From Duganella flavida (GTDB taxonomy: Bacteria; Pseudomonadota; Gammaproteobacteria; Burkholderiales; Burkholderiaceae_D), in the NCBI RefSeq assembly GCF_009857445.1, contig NZ_WWCN01000015.1:115766-179765 (forward strand): DNA of 64,000 nt. The letters run 5' to 3'. Under the pieces are notes generated by a model. That model was not told the origin of the DNA. It searched no databases and saw only the letters and a program-made list of their open reading frames with translations. Both the position numbers and the translations under genes were made by a program. This document shows, one piece after another, positions 19,649-28,499 of this stretch. Each line of letters starts with the position of its first letter. Position 1 is the first letter of the stretch.

Positions 19649-20683
19649 TTACAAAGCAGCTTCCAGCTCCGCGAGTTTTTTCTCCAGGACGGACCGCTCT
19701 CGTGGATCGACATTTTGCAGCACCTGACGCAGCGCCAATGCATTTGCTTTAACCAGGGCCTTATCGGAGGCGATAGCCACATCGGGCTTAACGCCAGAAC
19801 CTTCCCAATCGCCTTTTGTGATCGGGTTAATCGAGCGTCCCACCGGGATCACGGCGATTAAGTTCGTATCGATGCGGAATGGCTGGATAGGATGCGCGCC
19901 GCCTCCCGTGGTTTCACCAACGACCGTGATGCGCTTGATCGCCTGGAGGTTGTACGTAAAATCTTCAGCTGCAGAGAAGGTCTCGCCGCTGGTCAGCACA
20001 TACACTGGCTTGTCCGCACCAAAGTGCGCGCCCGGAACGGCAGGGTCGCTCCAGAAGGAATTGGTCTCATTATCAGCACGGTAGTAGATGTCCGAGAGAT
20101 GGATCTTCTTATCGCCAAGCAGATAACTCGCCAGATGCGCCACCATGCGCGGATCGCCGCCGTGGTTGTCGCGCAGATCGATAATCATCGCGTTCCCGTT
20201 GGCTGACAGATTCATGGCCGCCGTAGCAGCTGCCTTGGCGATATCCGCTTCAAAGAAGCCGTTTAACTTGAGATACATGATATTTCCGTGCAGGCGCTCC
20301 ACCTTCTCAAACGAGAAGTTCATGTATTTTCCAAACTCGGTCATACGCTGCCGCATCTCGGCAGGCATGCCTTGCGTGGGAGATGGGCGAGGCCGGTCAG
20401 GTAGCGCGTTGGGGACGAAGCGGACGCTCAAGTGCTTGTCCGGGTGGGCCGCCTGGATATGAGCGGTCAGTAGTTCGGCGAATTCTGCATCCGTCGAAGC
20501 TTTATCGTAGTCGCCCTTACGCAAATGATCGCGGACGGCGGCAGCCATCTTGCCTCCTTCGTCCGCGTAAATATATTTGTCGGACAGGCGCTGGGCTAAC
20601 AGATCGACAGTAGCTGCCTTGTCTGCAGCGCGGGCGGTGATGGCGCTGAAGATCATGACTGCTGCGAGAAGGAATTTACGCAT
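19649..20683 (-). CDS. Secreted S41-family peptidase
   Basis: The 344-residue protein begins with a signal peptide (MRKFLLAAVMIFSAITARA, cut after residue 19). It then shows the S41 (C-terminal processing/tricorn-like) fold: NIMYLKLNGFFE, MIIDLRDNHGGDPRMV, and the nucleophile region VYVLTSGETFSAAEDF with S237 as likely catalytic Ser. There is no PDZ domain, as in the IRBP-like branch. It is convergent with the LysR gene, their stop codons 1 nt apart. Confidence 0.86.
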   Translation of the reverse strand: MRKFLLAAVMIFSAITARAADKAATVDLLAQRLSDKYIYADEGGKMAAAVRDHLRKGDYDKASTDAEFAELLTAHIQAAHPDKHLSVRFVPNALPDRPRPSPTQGMPAEMRQRMTEFGKYMNFSFEKVERLHGNIMYLKLNGFFEADIAKAAATAAMNLSANGNAMIIDLRDNHGGDPRMVAHLASYLLGDKKIHLSDIYYRADNETNSFWSDPAVPGAHFGADKPVYVLTSGETFSAAEDFTYNLQAIKRITVVGETTGGGAHPIQPFRIDTNLIAVIPVGRSINPITKGDWEGSGVKPDVAIASDKALVKANALALRQVLQNVDPRERSVLEKKLAELEAAL

Positions 20684-20790
20684 GAGACTTTGACTCCATA
20701 AAAGTGATCGTGCTGGTAGCTTAGCTGTTGATTTATTATCAAATCAGCTGATGCGACGAGCAGCCACTTTCATGGCGTAAAACGCCTTTA

Positions 20791-21894
20791 TCATGCGACC
20801 AGTTCGTGGATCGCGATGCCCTCGATAGGATCGATAGGCTGGTCCCACGGGCGCTGCTTGATGAAACGCTGCGTGTCATCGTAACCGGCCTGCCAGCGGG
20901 CGCGGATGCCGGCGGCGCTGAAGTCGATGTCCTTGGTGTGGTCCTCGTTGCCGATGCGCGGTGCGCGCAGCGAGACTACGTGCATGTCGGTGCCGCAGCC
21001 CCATGATGCGAGGTCGCGCACTTCCTGCGATGCCAGTTCTTCCGGCGGCAGATGCTTGGTCAGTTCGCGGATCACATGGCGCAGGCGGTGCAGCTTGCGC
21101 TGCTGTTCGATATTGCTGGCGCGGCTGGCGTACTGGATTTCCTTGTGCTTATCCAGTACATCGAGCACGCTTTCCGGCTCACTGCCGTCCGGGTTCCACA
21201 CTTGCACCGAGAAGATCACCGAACTGCGGCGCGGTTCATCGTCGAGCACCGCTTCTATCGGCGTATTGGAGTAAATGCCGCCGTCCCAGTATGGCTCGCC
21301 GTCGATGCGCACCGCAGGGAAGGCTGGCGGCAGCGCGCCAGACGCCATCACATGCTCCACGCACAGCGGCTCGCGGCGCGTGTCGAAGTAGCGCATCGCA
21401 CCGCTGCGGGCATTCACCGCGCCCACCGTCATGCGCATATGCTTCGCGTTGAGGTAATCGAAATCGACCAGATCCATCAAGGTGTTACGCAGAGGCGTGG
21501 TCTGGTAAAAGGAGGCATGCTCCACGCCGACGCGCGCTTCGGGATTCCACCATGAGGTCAAATTCGGCTCAAAGAAAGCCGGTATGCCCTGCCCCACTGT
21601 AATCGCATTCGCCACCGCGCGCGGCATGGCGTCAAAACCGAAGGAATTACGCTCCATGCGATGCCAGAATTCGCGCAGCCGATCCAGCCGCTGCTCGGGC
21701 GGATTGCCCGCAATGAGCGCGCCATTAATCGCGCCGATGGACGTGCCGATCACCCAATCGGGCTCTATGCCTGCTTCATGCAAGGCCTGGTAGACGCCAA
21801 GCTGGTAGGCGCCCAAAGCGCCGCCGCCCTGCAAGACCAGAACGATCTGGCCCGGCAAGGCGGAAGATGGTGGACAAGCGGGATGAGACTTCAA
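20791..21894 (-). CDS. Patatin-like phospholipase
   Basis: The protein has the full patatin signature: the oxyanion loop QGGGALGAYQLGV (22-34), the nucleophile elbow GTSIG with S52, and the catalytic Asp in WDGGIYSN (D204), forming the Ser-Asp dyad. At 367 residues it carries a C-terminal extension with the polar stretch EIQYASRASNIEQQRKLHRL, and Pfam DUF3734-type proteins of this layout are common in proteobacteria. No signal peptide or membrane segment is evident. It stands alone. Confidence 0.9.
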   Translation of the reverse strand: MKSHPACPPSSALPGQIVLVLQGGGALGAYQLGVYQALHEAGIEPDWVIGTSIGAINGALIAGNPPEQRLDRLREFWHRMERNSFGFDAMPRAVANAITVGQGIPAFFEPNLTSWWNPEARVGVEHASFYQTTPLRNTLMDLVDFDYLNAKHMRMTVGAVNARSGAMRYFDTRREPLCVEHVMASGALPPAFPAVRIDGEPYWDGGIYSNTPIEAVLDDEPRRSSVIFSVQVWNPDGSEPESVLDVLDKHKEIQYASRASNIEQQRKLHRLRHVIRELTKHLPPEELASQEVRDLASWGCGTDMHVVSLRAPRIGNEDHTKDIDFSAAGIRARWQAGYDDTQRFIKQRPWDQPIDPIEGIAIHELVA

Positions 21895-21961
21895 GTCGGA
21901 CCTCCACGGTGCACTGCAACATTACGATTGTAGTGCACTTCGCGGCGGCCAGCCGTGGTCT

Positions 21962-23416
21962 TTAGGCCACGTTGACGCCACGCGCTTTTAATGCTGCGCG
22001 CACGCCGGCGCCGTAGGCGGCATCGGCTTGATCAAAGTGCGCCAGCTGGCGGGCGATGATCTCGGCGCTGACCTGGCTCAATGGACCGGCGATGTTGTTG
22101 AACAGCTTATGCTGCGCATCGGCCGGCATCAGGCGGAACAAGTCACCGGCCTGGGTGTAGTCATCTTCCTTGCCCCGACCGTCGTAGCGGCCAGCCGCGC
22201 CGTCCAGCGCCAGCGGTGGTTCGCCGTGGCCCATGCCGTGCGGATTACTGCCGTTGGACTGCACCGGATCGTAGTTGACCGACGCGCTGCCGTTGGCGCC
22301 CGCCATCGCACCGTCACGCTGCTGGTTGTGGAACGGGCAGCGTGGCGCGTTCACCGGCAAGTGCTGATGGTTGGTACCGACGCGGTACAACTGCGCGTCG
22401 TGGTAAGCGAACAAGCGCGCTTGCAGCATCTTGTCCGGCGAGTAGCCCATGCCCGGTACCACGTTCGATGGCGACAACGCAGCCTGCTCCACTTCCGCGT
22501 GGTAGTTGACCGGATTGCGGTTCAACTCCAGCACGCCGACGGGGATCAGCGGGAAGTCTTTGTGCGGCCAAACCTTAGTCAGGTCGAACGGATTCCAGCC
22601 GGTGCGCGCTTCCCATGCCGCCAGTTCGGCTTCGGTGGCCACTTGCAGCTTGACCGCCCAGCGCGGGAAGTCGCCAGCGGCGATGGCGCCAAACAAGTCA
22701 CGCTGCGCGTAGTCTGGATCTTCACCGGCGAGACGCGTCGCATCGGCAGCCGACAGGTTCTTGATGCCTTGCTGGGTCTTCAAGTGCCACTTGACGTAGA
22801 CGCGTTCACCAGCCGCGTTAATCAGGCTGAAAGTGTGGCTGCCAAAGCCGTCCATGAAACGATAGCCATCCGGCGTGCCGCGATCGGAAAACAGCATCGT
22901 CACTTGGTGCAGACTTTCCGGGGTCTTGCTCCAGAAGTCGAACATCATGGTTGGCGATTTCAGATTGGTCTGCGGGTCGCGCTTTTGGGTGTGGATGAAG
23001 TCCGGGAACTTGATGCCGTCTTTAATGAAGAACATCGGCGTGTTATTCCCGACCAGATCCCAGTTGCCTTCCTCGGTGTAGAAGCGCAGCGCAAAGCCGC
23101 GTGGATCGCGCTCGGTATCAGCGCTGCCCTTCTCGCCGCCCACGGTAGAAAAGCGCACAAAGGTCTCGGTCTGCTTGCCCACCGCTGCGAACAATTTGGC
23201 CTTGGTGTATTGGCTGATGTCGTGGGTGACAGTGAAGGTGCCGTAGGCGCCCGAGCCTTTGGCGTGTACCACGCGCTCAGGAATGCGCTCGCGGTTGAAG
23301 TGCTGGAGTTTTTCGATCAGGTGGAAGTCTTGCAGCAGCACCGGGCCACGTGGGCCGGCGGTCAGGGAATTCTGGTTGTCGGCGACTGGGATGCCGGATG
23401 CGGTGGTGATTTTCAT
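21962..23416 (-). CDS. katA: Catalase, monofunctional haem type
   Basis: Catalase dismutates hydrogen peroxide. The 484-residue length and the motifs RVVHAKGSGAYGTF (distal His, H51), WDLVGNNTPMFFIKD (distal Asn) and RLFAYHDAQLYRVG (proximal Tyr haem ligand) place it in the small-subunit clade 3 group. The ATG at 23416 has a GAGAGG ribosome site. The promoter is strong and carries an OxyR-like element just upstream of the -35, so peroxide induction is expected. Confidence 0.96.
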   Translation of the reverse strand: MKITTASGIPVADNQNSLTAGPRGPVLLQDFHLIEKLQHFNRERIPERVVHAKGSGAYGTFTVTHDISQYTKAKLFAAVGKQTETFVRFSTVGGEKGSADTERDPRGFALRFYTEEGNWDLVGNNTPMFFIKDGIKFPDFIHTQKRDPQTNLKSPTMMFDFWSKTPESLHQVTMLFSDRGTPDGYRFMDGFGSHTFSLINAAGERVYVKWHLKTQQGIKNLSAADATRLAGEDPDYAQRDLFGAIAAGDFPRWAVKLQVATEAELAAWEARTGWNPFDLTKVWPHKDFPLIPVGVLELNRNPVNYHAEVEQAALSPSNVVPGMGYSPDKMLQARLFAYHDAQLYRVGTNHQHLPVNAPRCPFHNQQRDGAMAGANGSASVNYDPVQSNGSNPHGMGHGEPPLALDGAAGRYDGRGKEDDYTQAGDLFRLMPADAQHKLFNNIAGPLSQVSAEIIARQLAHFDQADAAYGAGVRAALKARGVNVA

Positions 23417-23451
23417 GACAATGACCTCTCGTTGTTTGATAGCGTAGAGCT

Positions 23452-23479
23452 ATTCTAAACAACGAGCGTCATATGTAAA
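23452..23479 (-). promoter_or_regulatory. katA promoter
   Basis: On the minus strand TTTACA (23479-23474) is followed after 16 bp by TAGAAT (23457-23452), 5/6 matches to both the -35 and -10 consensus, giving a short leader before katA. Confidence 0.65.
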
Positions 23480-23480
23480 A

Positions 23481-23517
23481 TCTATTTATATCTATGGAAT
23501 CGATAGATATAAACTAA
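23481..23517. promoter_or_regulatory. OxyR-like binding site and inverted repeat upstream of katA
   Basis: TTTATATCTAT (23485-23495) and ATAGATATAAA (23503-23513) are perfect 11-bp inverted arms with a 7-nt centre. The core CTAT-N7-ATAG followed by N7-CTAA matches three of four quarter sites of the OxyR consensus (ATAG-N7-CTAT-N7-ATAG-N7-CTAT). The element touches the -35 of the katA promoter, the position expected for activation. A further ATAG-N7-CTAT lies at 23439-23453 over the -10. Confidence 0.6.
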
Positions 23518-23518
23518 A

Positions 23519-26089
23519 CTATGCTTCTTTGATACGCTTGGCGATGTGGGCCAGCGCGTCTTCCACCTGGTCGATCAGGATCAGGCACAGGTCGCCGTCT
23601 TGCAGGCGGGACAGCGCCGTATCGATGGCCTTGAATTCGCCGTAGATTTCCTCGATGTGTGAAGTGCGCGGTGCGCCGTTCAGGCCGGAGCGCAGCAGCG
23701 CGACAACCTCGCCATCGACACGGCCACGCTGGCAGGCATCTTCATACAGCAGCACGTCGTCAAACGCGCGGCCGAGGATTTCGGTCTGCTGCGTGATGTC
23801 CTGGTCGCGGCGGTCGCCGGCGCCCGAGATCACCACCACGCGGCGCTTGGCCGGCATGGTCTCCACAGCCTTCACCAGCGCCAGAATCGCGTCCGGATTG
23901 TGGCCGTAGTCGGCGATCAGCGTCGCGCCTTTGTAATCGAACACGTTGAAGCGACCCGGCGCATTGTCGGAATCATTGGCGAAGGTTTTCAGGCCGAGAC
24001 GGATCGCGTCCCAGCTGATGCCCACGCCCCATGCCGCAGCCACCGACGCCATCACGTTCTCGACCTGGAAGCCAATCGCGCCATTGCGGGTGATCGGCAC
24101 GGCCGACAGCGGAATGGTGTGCTGCTCGCGGCCTTCTGCTGCCACGATGTGGCCATCTTCCACGTACACGGTGCGGCTGCCCTGCGCCAGATGCGTGGCG
24201 ATCACAGGGTGCGTGCGGTCGGCGCCGAAGAAGATTACCTTGCCGCGGCAATTTGCAGCCATGCCGGCAACGATAGGATCAACTGCGTTCAGCACCGCGA
24301 AGCCGCTCTCCGATACGTTCTGCACGATCACGCGCTTGAGTACCGCCAGGTCTTCCACGGTGGTGATGTAATTCAGGCCCAGGTGGTCGCCCATGCCGAT
24401 GTTGGTGACGACTGCGACCTGGCAGCGGTCGAAGGCCAAGCCTTCACGCAGGATGCCGCCACGCGCGGTTTCAAACACCGCCGCATCAACGTCAGGGTGC
24501 AGCAGCACGTTGCGCGCGCTGCGTGGACCGCTGCAATCGCCGCTGTCGGTCTGGCGGCCTTCGATGTAGACGCCGTCGGTATTGGTCATGCCGGTACGCA
24601 GGCCGCTGGCAGTCAGCAGGTGCGCGATCAGGCGCACGGTAGTGGTCTTGCCGTTGGTGCCAGTTACCGCCACCACTGGAATGCGACCGTTCTCGCCCGG
24701 TGCAAACATGGTGTTGACGATAGCCTCGCCCACCGCGCGGCCTTTGCCGAACGATGGCGCAATGTGCATGCGCAGGCCAGGTGCGGCGTTCACTTCCACC
24801 ACGCCGCCGCGTTGATTCTCAATCGGCGACAGCACGTTGTCGCACACCACGTCCACACCGCACAGATCGAGGCCGATCATTTGCGCCGCTTCCACCGCGC
24901 GTGCCGCTACTTCAGGATGCACGTCGTCGGTGACGTCGGTGGCGGAACCGCCGGTCGACAGGTTGGCGTTGTTACGCAGGATGACGCGCTGGCCGTGGGC
25001 CGGCACCGAATCCGCCTGCAGGTCTTGCAGCGCCAGGCGCGCAATCGCAATATCATCGAAGCGGATTTTGGTCAGCGAAGTCGAATGGCCAGAGCCGCGG
25101 CGCGGGTCGGCATTCACGATGTCCACCAGCTCACGCACGGTGTGCTTGCCGTCGCCCACCACTTGCGGTGGATCGCGGCGCGCAGCGGCCACCAGCTTGT
25201 TGCCGATAACGAGCAGGCGATAATCGTGGCCTGGCAGGTAGCGCTCGACCATCACATCGTCGCGGAATTCTTTGGCGGTGCGGAAGGCGGCTTCGAGGTG
25301 TTCCTTGGTCATGATGTTGACCGTTACGCCCTTGCCCTGATTGCCGTCCTTTGGTTTCACCACCACCGGCAGACCGATTTCCTGCGCGGCTTTCCAGGCG
25401 TCGGCTTCATCTTCCACCGAGCGGCCGATAGGCACCGGCACGCCCGCTGCGTGCAGCAGCTTCTTGGTCAGTTCCTTGTCCTGCGCGATGGTCTCGCCAA
25501 TCGCACCGGTGGTGTCCATTTCAGCAGCCTGGATGCGGCGCTGTTTCGAGCCCCAGCCGAACATCACCATCGAGCCTTCGGTCAGGCGGCGGAATGGAAT
25601 ATCGCGCACCACAGCGGCGTTGACGATGGCGCCGGTGCTTGGGCCGAGGCGCACGTCTTCATCCAGATCAGCCAATTCTGCCAGCGCTGCGGCCAAATCA
25701 AACGGCGTATCAGCCAATGCGGCGTTGATCAGGTTTTCCGCCAGTTCCACGGCACGGCGACCGACTGCTTCTTCGGTGTATTCGACCACGGTCTGGTAGA
25801 TGCCATCTTCCAGCGTCGCAGTGGTGCGGCTGAAGGTGACCGGGCAACCAGCTTGCGCTTGCAGGCTCAATGTCGCCACTTCAAGCACGCGGGCTAGCGG
25901 CACGGCGTCCGAGGTGCCGGTCGGACGCAAGGCGCCGATGGTGCCAAAGCGCTCGCGCAGGCGCTGCTCAAAGCCGGCCAGCGTGGCGATCGATTGTTCT
26001 TCCGGCGGGCACGAAACGATGACTTCCACCGCGGTGTGGTGGCTCCACAGGTTCGGGCCACGAAGGGCGCGGGTGCGTATGACTTCCAT
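23519..26089 (-). CDS. cphA: Cyanophycin synthetase, CphA1-like
   Basis: Cyanophycin synthetase polymerises Asp and Arg into the nitrogen reserve multi-L-arginyl-poly-L-aspartate. The 856-residue protein has the three-part build: an N-terminal domain, an ATP-grasp domain (around residues 215-470, with GLPVVVKPKDGNQGKGVTV and VEVNAAPGLRMH), and a Mur-ligase-like domain with an intact P-loop GTNGKTTT near residue 477 and a C-terminal DYGHNPDAI lobe. Both active sites appear intact. It follows the CphA2-like gene by 31 bp on the same strand. Confidence 0.94.
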   Translation of the reverse strand: MEVIRTRALRGPNLWSHHTAVEVIVSCPPEEQSIATLAGFEQRLRERFGTIGALRPTGTSDAVPLARVLEVATLSLQAQAGCPVTFSRTTATLEDGIYQTVVEYTEEAVGRRAVELAENLINAALADTPFDLAAALAELADLDEDVRLGPSTGAIVNAAVVRDIPFRRLTEGSMVMFGWGSKQRRIQAAEMDTTGAIGETIAQDKELTKKLLHAAGVPVPIGRSVEDEADAWKAAQEIGLPVVVKPKDGNQGKGVTVNIMTKEHLEAAFRTAKEFRDDVMVERYLPGHDYRLLVIGNKLVAAARRDPPQVVGDGKHTVRELVDIVNADPRRGSGHSTSLTKIRFDDIAIARLALQDLQADSVPAHGQRVILRNNANLSTGGSATDVTDDVHPEVAARAVEAAQMIGLDLCGVDVVCDNVLSPIENQRGGVVEVNAAPGLRMHIAPSFGKGRAVGEAIVNTMFAPGENGRIPVVAVTGTNGKTTTVRLIAHLLTASGLRTGMTNTDGVYIEGRQTDSGDCSGPRSARNVLLHPDVDAAVFETARGGILREGLAFDRCQVAVVTNIGMGDHLGLNYITTVEDLAVLKRVIVQNVSESGFAVLNAVDPIVAGMAANCRGKVIFFGADRTHPVIATHLAQGSRTVYVEDGHIVAAEGREQHTIPLSAVPITRNGAIGFQVENVMASVAAAWGVGISWDAIRLGLKTFANDSDNAPGRFNVFDYKGATLIADYGHNPDAILALVKAVETMPAKRRVVVISGAGDRRDQDITQQTEILGRAFDDVLLYEDACQRGRVDGEVVALLRSGLNGAPRTSHIEEIYGEFKAIDTALSRLQDGDLCLILIDQVEDALAHIAKRIKEA

Positions 26090-26120
26090 ATGACTCTTCT
26101 TGTTCTTTCTGTGATTTCGA

Positions 26121-28283
26121 TCAGTGATGCGTTTTCTTCGGCGACGCTTCCCACGTGCGCAAGCCGGCGCCGATCAGGTCCGCCGTCAGACCCAGCGCCC
26201 AGCCGGCGGCAATCGCGGCCAGCACGGCTTCCGGCGGCACCAGCGGCGACAACGGCAGGCTCGCGACTTCGGCGTCGCCATTGGCCATCACGATACAGTG
26301 GGCACGCTGGAATACCACGCGCTTGCCATCCTGGCGGTGCGCGGCGATGGCTACCAGGTGCTCGTCGGCGCCGTAGAAAATCACTTCGCCGTCGCACAAG
26401 TCGGCCATCTCCACCACTTGCGGATCGGCGGCGTTCAGCACCGCAGCGCCGCTCGGCAGCACCACGTCCACTTGCGTGCGCAGCACGTTGTACAGCTTAT
26501 CCAGGCTCTCGATGTGGAAGTCGCTGACGTCTTCAAAGTCGCTGACATCCGTCACCACGCCGACGGCGCATTTATCGTAGGCCAGGCCTTCGGCCAGGAT
26601 CATGCGCGCGCTCGATTCGAACACACCTGCTTCCACGCTCTTGTTGAGCAGCAGGCGCTCGCCGGTTTCCCATTCACTCAAGCCATCCAGCGGCAGCTCG
26701 CGGCCGTTGACGAACAAGCCGTCGGCGCACGTCAGGCCGGTTTTCTTGCCGCTGATTTGCAGCAGCCACGCGATCAGGCGCGCGGTCATGGTGGTGCCAT
26801 GCTTGCCGCTGACGCCAACGATCGGCATGCGGCCAGTGGCTTCGCCGAACAGGTGTTCAACAATCGCTTCGCCGACGTTGCGTGGTTCGCCCACGGCCGG
26901 CTTCAGGTGGGCCAGCAGGCCCGGGCTGGCGTTGACTTCGATGATAGCGCCGCCAGTTTCGTCCAGCGGACGCGAAATGTCGGAGGTCACCAGGTCGATG
27001 CCAGCGATGTCCAGGCCGACCACGCGCGCCGCCAACGCCGCCGCTGCGGCCACTTGCGGGTGAACTTTGTCGGTGACATCGACTGCCACATTGCCGTTCG
27101 GCTGGATCAGCACTTTCACGCCCTCGGCCGGCACGGAGTCGTGCGTCAGGCCCTGGCGCTGCAGTTCCAGCACGATCTCGCCCGATTCACGCGGCGTCAC
27201 GCGGCCCAGCGGGAATTCCTCGGTATCACCACGGCGCGGGTCGGTGTTGATCTGGCTGTCGCACAGTTGCAGCACGGTGGATTTGCCGTCGCCGGTGACC
27301 CACAGCGATTCACCAGCGGCAGCAGCCACCACGCGGCGGCCCACTACCAGCAGGCGGTGTTCGTCGCCGACGATGAAGCGTTCGACGATCACGCTGCTGC
27401 TGTCACCCTCTTTTGCGGCCAGCGCATAGGCGGCGGCGATGTCGGCTTCGGTGCTCAGGTTGAGCGAAACGCCACGGCCATGATTGCCGTCGTATGGCTT
27501 CAGTACCACTGGCAGGCCGATGTCTTGCGCGGCATCCCAGGCTTGTTCGGCGCTGCGTACCAGCTCGCCTTCCGGCACCGGCACGCCGCAGGACGAGATC
27601 AGGGTCTTGGTCAGGTCTTTGTCGCTGGCGATGCCTTCGGCGATGGCCGAGGTGTGTTCGGTTTCAGCGGTCCAGATGCGGCGCTGCGCGGCGCCATGGC
27701 CCAGCTGCACCAGGTTGCCATCGGTCAGGCGGATGTGCGGGATCTTGCGCACGCCGGCAGCATCGACGATGTTGCCGGTGCTTGGACCGAGACACAGGCT
27801 CTCGACCATATCGGTCAGTTTTTCAACGGTGGCGGCCAGATCGTAAGGCTGGTCTTCGATCATCGCCATCAGCAGGTCGCGGCCGGCGGCCAGCGCGGCG
27901 CGGCCGACTTCTTCCTGGCGGGTGCGAAAAGCCATTTTATACAGGCCGGTGTCTTCGCCGATCTGGCGGGTCTTGCCGAAGCCAGTCTTCATGCCAGCCA
28001 GGTTTTGCAGCTCCAGCACCACGTGTTCGAGGATGTGGCCGGCGTAGGTGCCGTCGCGCAGGCGTTCGAGGAAGCCGCCGTGCTCGCCCACGCCGCAGCG
28101 GTGGACGATCAGCCCCGGCAGGATCGCCGTCAGGCGCTCATACAAACCGGGCAGCAAATTCGAGGGAAAGTTCTCCAGCTCGCCGATATCCAGCCACGCC
28201 TCGATCACTGGGCGATACGTCCAGATGTTGGGGCCGCGCAAGTGGGTCACGCGGAGAACTTCAATGTCTTTCTTCTTAGTCAT
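26121..28283 (-). CDS. cphA2: Cyanophycin synthetase paralogue, CphA2-like with degenerate Mur-ligase site
   Basis: This 720-residue protein has the same N-terminal and ATP-grasp domains as its neighbour (GLPVVLKPYDGNHGRGVSL, IIEVNASPGLLAHLKP). In the Mur-ligase-like domain the P-loop reads GVSGKHGTTMT near residue 490 instead of GTNGKTTT, and the C-terminal lobe present in CphA1 is missing (about 135 residues shorter). This matches CphA2-type enzymes, in which only one ATP site works and dipeptide units are thought to be joined. It is the first gene of the leftward pair; its promoter region is shared with the divergent ABC gene. Confidence 0.9.
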   Translation of the reverse strand: MTKKKDIEVLRVTHLRGPNIWTYRPVIEAWLDIGELENFPSNLLPGLYERLTAILPGLIVHRCGVGEHGGFLERLRDGTYAGHILEHVVLELQNLAGMKTGFGKTRQIGEDTGLYKMAFRTRQEEVGRAALAAGRDLLMAMIEDQPYDLAATVEKLTDMVESLCLGPSTGNIVDAAGVRKIPHIRLTDGNLVQLGHGAAQRRIWTAETEHTSAIAEGIASDKDLTKTLISSCGVPVPEGELVRSAEQAWDAAQDIGLPVVLKPYDGNHGRGVSLNLSTEADIAAAYALAAKEGDSSSVIVERFIVGDEHRLLVVGRRVVAAAAGESLWVTGDGKSTVLQLCDSQINTDPRRGDTEEFPLGRVTPRESGEIVLELQRQGLTHDSVPAEGVKVLIQPNGNVAVDVTDKVHPQVAAAAALAARVVGLDIAGIDLVTSDISRPLDETGGAIIEVNASPGLLAHLKPAVGEPRNVGEAIVEHLFGEATGRMPIVGVSGKHGTTMTARLIAWLLQISGKKTGLTCADGLFVNGRELPLDGLSEWETGERLLLNKSVEAGVFESSARMILAEGLAYDKCAVGVVTDVSDFEDVSDFHIESLDKLYNVLRTQVDVVLPSGAAVLNAADPQVVEMADLCDGEVIFYGADEHLVAIAAHRQDGKRVVFQRAHCIVMANGDAEVASLPLSPLVPPEAVLAAIAAGWALGLTADLIGAGLRTWEASPKKTHH

Positions 28284-28416
28284 GTATTGATTCTTGTAAC
28301 TTTGTTATCGGCTTAGCCAGCACGCGCCGCGTATTTTAAACCCTTGAACCCTGTATCCCGGGCAGGCTGCTGTGCGGTATACTTGCCGCCACAGCAAAAC
28401 ATCCGGTTTTATTGTT

Positions 28417-28445
28417 TTCTGTCAAATGTTTGATCACTGACAGAA
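28417..28445. promoter_or_regulatory. Inverted repeat between the divergent cyanophycin transcription units
   Basis: TTCTGTCA (28417-28424) and TGACAGAA (28438-28445) are perfect 8-bp arms separated by 13 bp. The element lies in the 216-bp region between cphA2 and the divergent ABC gene, 55 bp before the latter. It may be an operator controlling both directions. Confidence 0.45.
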
Positions 28446-28499
28446 TACCGTAAATAAGCCGTTATAACAGCCCTTTTCCCCACCGGAGCAAGCCTCACG

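Noticed and set aside
26124..28316. 730-codon open frame antisense to the CphA2-like gene, and a similar one at 23900-25897
   Set aside because: Both mirror cyanophycin synthetase genes with clear motifs on the other strand.
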